Shown here piece by piece: positions 60,122-64,000 of a stretch of 64,000 nucleotides of DNA. Position 1 is the first letter of the stretch. Every line of letters begins with the position of its first letter. Source of the stretch: Eunapius fragilis (lineage: Eukaryota; Porifera; Demospongiae; Spongillida; Spongillidae). The translations under genes were made by a program, and so were the position numbers. The stretch covers positions 5,201,223 to 5,265,222 of the forward strand of contig OY811977.1 in assembly GCA_963681505.1 (NCBI GenBank), in the 5' to 3' direction. A model generated the notes under the pieces. That model did no database searches, was not told the origin of the DNA, and worked only from the letters and a program-made list of their open reading frames with translations.

Positions 60122-60408
60122 ACAAGTAATAAAAACATTCTCTACACGAGAAGGTTGGTGGTATATAGGAATAAAAGGTGATGGTGGTGTAAAAAGCAAG
60201 GTAACAAGGCTTCTGATTGAAAAGGAAAAATGAAATAGATCTATATTAGCAACATGTTGTCATATTTAAATGTGCGTGCTAATATATAGGTCTATTTCAT
60301 TTTTCCTTTTCAATCAGAAGTCTTGTTCCCTTGCTTTTTACACCACCATCACCTTTGATTCCTATATACCACCAACCTTCTCGTGTAGAGAATGTTTTTA
60401 TTACTTGT
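60122..60408. repeat. Palindromic MITE (ACAAGTAA family), best-preserved tip
   Basis: 287 bp, almost wholly self-complementary. Arms begin acaagtaataaaaacattct and carry gttggtggtatatagg and ggtgtaaaaagcaagg. The loop is about 20 nt near 60265. It abuts the right arm of the inverted repeat around cassette C. Confidence 0.85.
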
Positions 60409-60599
60409 ATAAATAACCTGTATTAATGACCGGCTAACTTTCGATGTTATTTGTGTGATTGAAATACTAACCTGGTAGGCAAGCGCGAAGTAAGACATCA
60501 CTTTTATTACCTCAAATGGACCACGACACTAATACCTGCATACTACTTAAGTGGCCGGCGTCAGCGAGGGGGGTGATTCAGGTCAGGCCAGGTACGATA

Positions 60600-60890
60600 A
60601 GTGGGGGGGGGGTTGCTGTCCGCTTCAGACCCAATACGAAAAGTGGGGGCCCTTTAATTATTTGGCATAGGGCCTACTCTGTTTAAATACGTTATTACCG
60701 GTTACAATTGTGGCCGAGGAGGGTGAAGCACCCAGAGCACCCTCTCTGGGATACGGCTATATATACTTGTAAGTTGTAACCGTTAATTATTATTAACGAT
60801 AACGTTTTTGCTGTGTGCCAAGCAAAGGGCCCCCACTTTTTGTATCGGACCTGAAGCGGACAGCCCCCCCCCCCCCCCCCCCCCCCTCAA
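60600..60890. repeat. G/C-tract-ended inverted repeat
   Basis: A G run plus ttgctgtccgcttcagaccc and aaagtgggggccctttaatt is mirrored by aaagggcccccacttttt and ctgaagcggacagc plus a C run. A related fragment follows at about 60960. Confidence 0.65.
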
Positions 60891-61099
60891 GGGCGTAGAC
60901 AAGTTTTAAAGGGTGGGGGTGGGCTAATTGTGGTTGGGGGTTTAGAGGGGGAAGTGTGTGTGCTGTACACTTCAGGCACAATACGAAAGGCGGGGGATGC
61001 TTAGCAGAAGAGGGGGAGGTACCTTACATGAAAGGCAACTCTATGAATAGCGCGCGCTTTACAATTGACTATTAACGACTTCTGAAATTTTAATAACTC

Positions 61100-61215
61100 A
61101 AGTGCAAAAATATCTGGGGGGCTAAAGCCCCCCCCCCCCCCCTCCCCCCCCCCCCCCCGCGCAAGTCTGACCTGAAGTACCCCCTTCACTGAAATCCTAG
61201 ATACGCCACTGATGG
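61100..61215. repeat. Poly-C tracts and hAT-like end
   Basis: Two long C runs, then cctagatacgccactg, whose complement CAGTGGCGTATCTAGG resembles hAT-type termini. The other end was not located. Confidence 0.35.
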
Positions 61216-61789
61216 TGGGGTATGCTATGTCTCCACAAACAATTATGTTGCATGCACGTAACATTTGCTCCTCGAATACAAAGTCCTTCCTGTCTCTACT
61301 CCTCAATGGTGTAACTTTGTTTATAAACTGTATACAGTGCACCGCCCCACATCAGAAATAGGGATAAATGTAGATATCAATCATTTTATACTCATTTCAC
61401 TTCCAAATGCACCAACTGATACACAAAAGTCCACAAGTAATAATCAACAATGACTACTGCATAGCATCATGTCATTATCATCCAGTTAGAGTAGTGTCAC
61501 CATCTTCTTGAAATGGATTTCATTTCATCCTATTTAAAAGAGACCAGTGAATCAAACAGTTGATGGTGTACCAACGCAATGTACCATTCGTAGCTTGGTG
61601 GATGTTATGGTGGAAGAGGTAAGACCAAAACCAACATCTAAGTAAACAAATAAAAACCAATTAACTCTGTGCAATCATATAGCAGATGATATATCACACT
61701 GCTGCCTGCTACCAATTCCATAGATGCAGGAACTAAAGAAGGTTAACCCCACCAAATCCTCTGTGTAGAATTTATATCAGAAATGCCCT

Positions 61790-62375
<586 letters not shown>

Positions 62376-62785
62376 GGATGAACAGAGCATCACACATACA
62401 TGTATGCCATCCATCCTATACAGCAATAGGTTAAAAGAGGCTGGCAGGCCTATGTTTAATTATTCATGCAGCATTCATCTAAAAAGAGAGGGTGTTTCAA
62501 ATCGATTACAGTTAACCATATACTAATGAGTTAGAATTATATCTACATGTAGGGTGGCATGTAAATCGCTCTTCACTTTCACGGAAAGTGACATATATGT
62601 ATACATGGACTGTAAAATTAGCCCCCAAGAATTTCTGTATCAGGGCATGCCTATAAAATGATGAATACAAACCTATTAGATATCACAATGACTTCAGGCC
62701 TATTGTTCTCCCCTTCCACCCTTATAAACTATAAAGTTATCTACATTCCTTCAAGCGCATGTATGCACGCTGTATGCACACGTCT

Positions 62786-62787
<2 letters not shown>

Positions 62788-62867
<80 letters not shown>
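62788..62867. repeat. (CA)n microsatellite
   Basis: About 80 bp of pure CA. Confidence 0.95.
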
Positions 62868-62871
<4 letters not shown>

Positions 62872-63246
62872 GTTCTAGTTTTTAACGAACAATTAGTTTT
62901 TCACTATTGAATTCGTGGCATTCACCTTGTGTGTTCAGCCAGCAGCAAAGCTAGGGCTCCTGAATTGTTGAAGGAGTTAAATTTACTTATCATCTTATAC
63001 TATATGATAAAAAGGTACTCTCCCACTTTCCGTGTTGGATGCATATTCTCTCCATCTGATGCATTCAAATGTTATCCACACATACGGGACGACTTTAGTG
63101 CCCATGAGCTCAATTTGAAATCAAAATTTTATACACAAGCATATGTACACATACATAGATGTACTCAGACATAGGGCCTACTGATGTCATCGATACATAC
63201 ATATATACATACATAAGTACATAGATACATACACGCGCGCGCATAC

Positions 63247-63247
63247 G

Positions 63248-63297
<50 letters not shown>
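63247..63297. repeat. (CA)n microsatellite
   Basis: About 50 bp CA run flanked by cgcgcgcg alternating purine-pyrimidine DNA on both sides (to 63240 and from about 63400). Confidence 0.9.
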
Positions 63298-63299
<2 letters not shown>

Positions 63300-63661
63300 T
63301 TACAATCACACGAACGCGCGCTCACGGGCGTTGTGCGGATGGCTATGAATCCTTCCTCTTTTTCCCTCTGCATGCATAGTTTGCATGTGTGTATGTGAGC
63401 GCGCGCGCGCGTGCACACACAACTGCTTTTATACATTTCTGGAACTCAGATTTGTAGTTGCCTCTAAATATATTTCGTATTGTTGGCTGAAAGAAATGAA
63501 TGCTTAAAGAGGTGTGAGTTCATGGCATTATGCTACACCTCTAATTCCTTCACAGCTTTTCTTATGAAAGCCCTTGAAAATGGGCACTGTATTTCTCTTT
63601 GTAAAGAACAAAGATGGTGATAATATTTTCTAAAAACAAGCATAGCATGCATAAGATTCAC

Positions 63662-63931
63662 TTACGTGAATGGCTTTCTTTTTACATGTGGGAAGAACCT
63701 AATGTAGTGCTCCTTTCCCCATTTGAGAGCACATATGTCGTCATAGTCTGGAGTGTTTATATATGTTGGAATGAGAATTGCCCCTTGCTCCACTTGATCA
63801 TCTTTGGTCTCAGCTGCGTCATAGCTTTCTTCACTCTCTGAGCAAAACATACTACATCACTGTTAAATCCATTAAATTTTACCATGGTACCTTCCCCACA
63901 TGACAGAGGAGACTTTGGACTAGATGACATT

Positions 63932-63972
<41 letters not shown>

Positions 63973-64000
63973 GAGGGTAGCATCATTTTCATCATAGCTT
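63662..64000 (-). CDS. Edge of a minus-strand gene with a polyalanine tract (partial)
   Basis: Two coding-like minus-strand pieces. 64000 to about 63860 reads SYDENDATLT, then about 13 Ala from a (GCT)n repeat (63932-63972), then MSSSPKSPLSCGEGTMVKFN. 63842-63662, after an acceptor-like tgttttgctcag, reads ESEESYDAAETKDDQVEQGA then YDDICALKWGKEHYIRFFPH to a stop. Both contain an acidic SYD block. The frames differ, so an intron or frameshift lies between. No family is recognised. The gene would continue beyond the window edge. Confidence 0.35.

Overview
The window looks like nuclear DNA from an invertebrate animal, most plausibly a sponge or another early-branching marine metazoan. Coding stretches are split by short GT-AG introns. 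A Roc-COR-Death gene, double beta-trefoil genes and many recognisable invertebrate transposon protein fragments are present. The AT-rich background carries long (CA)n, minisatellite and poly-C tracts. The lineage is inferred from family content only. No tRNA, rRNA, CRISPR or bacterial operon structure was found.

Layout. 1-5.5 kb: 3' part of a Roco-type gene ending in a Death domain, with three exons that splice cleanly in frame. 7-14.8 kb: a decayed multi-exon minus-strand gene of transposon type, split by a 6.6-kb inverted-repeat (foldback) element. 15.6-19.5 kb: retroelement debris, a palindromic MITE and Ulp1-protease/PHD fragments. 19.7-34.1 kb: a second giant foldback whose left arm is interrupted by a 7.7-kb element with CACTG ends and a 3-bp target duplication; the uninterrupted site survives in the right arm. 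34.8-39.7 kb: a near-symmetric 4.9-kb palindrome of 84-bp satellite with 9-bp flanking duplications. 40-59 kb: three nearly identical intronless genes for a 295-residue protein made of two ricin-like beta-trefoils (A plus, B minus, C plus). They sit in duplicated cassettes that carry a RING-like fragment in A and C. The cassettes are interrupted by different transposons, including a Mutator-like element carrying RecQ-helicase and DIRS-type fragments. 60-64 kb: more hairpin MITEs, (TG)n blocks and the edge of a minus-strand gene with a polyalanine tract.

The only confidently intact coding units are the Roco exons and the three lectin-like genes; most of the rest is nested mobile DNA. Because the paralogous arms and cassettes preserve empty sites, the order of several insertions can be read directly from the sequence: foldback and cassette duplication first, then the CACTA-like, Mutator-like and TATA-duplicating insertions. 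The most notable points are the three intact double-trefoil genes kept through this turnover, the self-matching palindromic MITE family, and a MITE family dense in AACCGGTT motifs beside the lectin-like genes.
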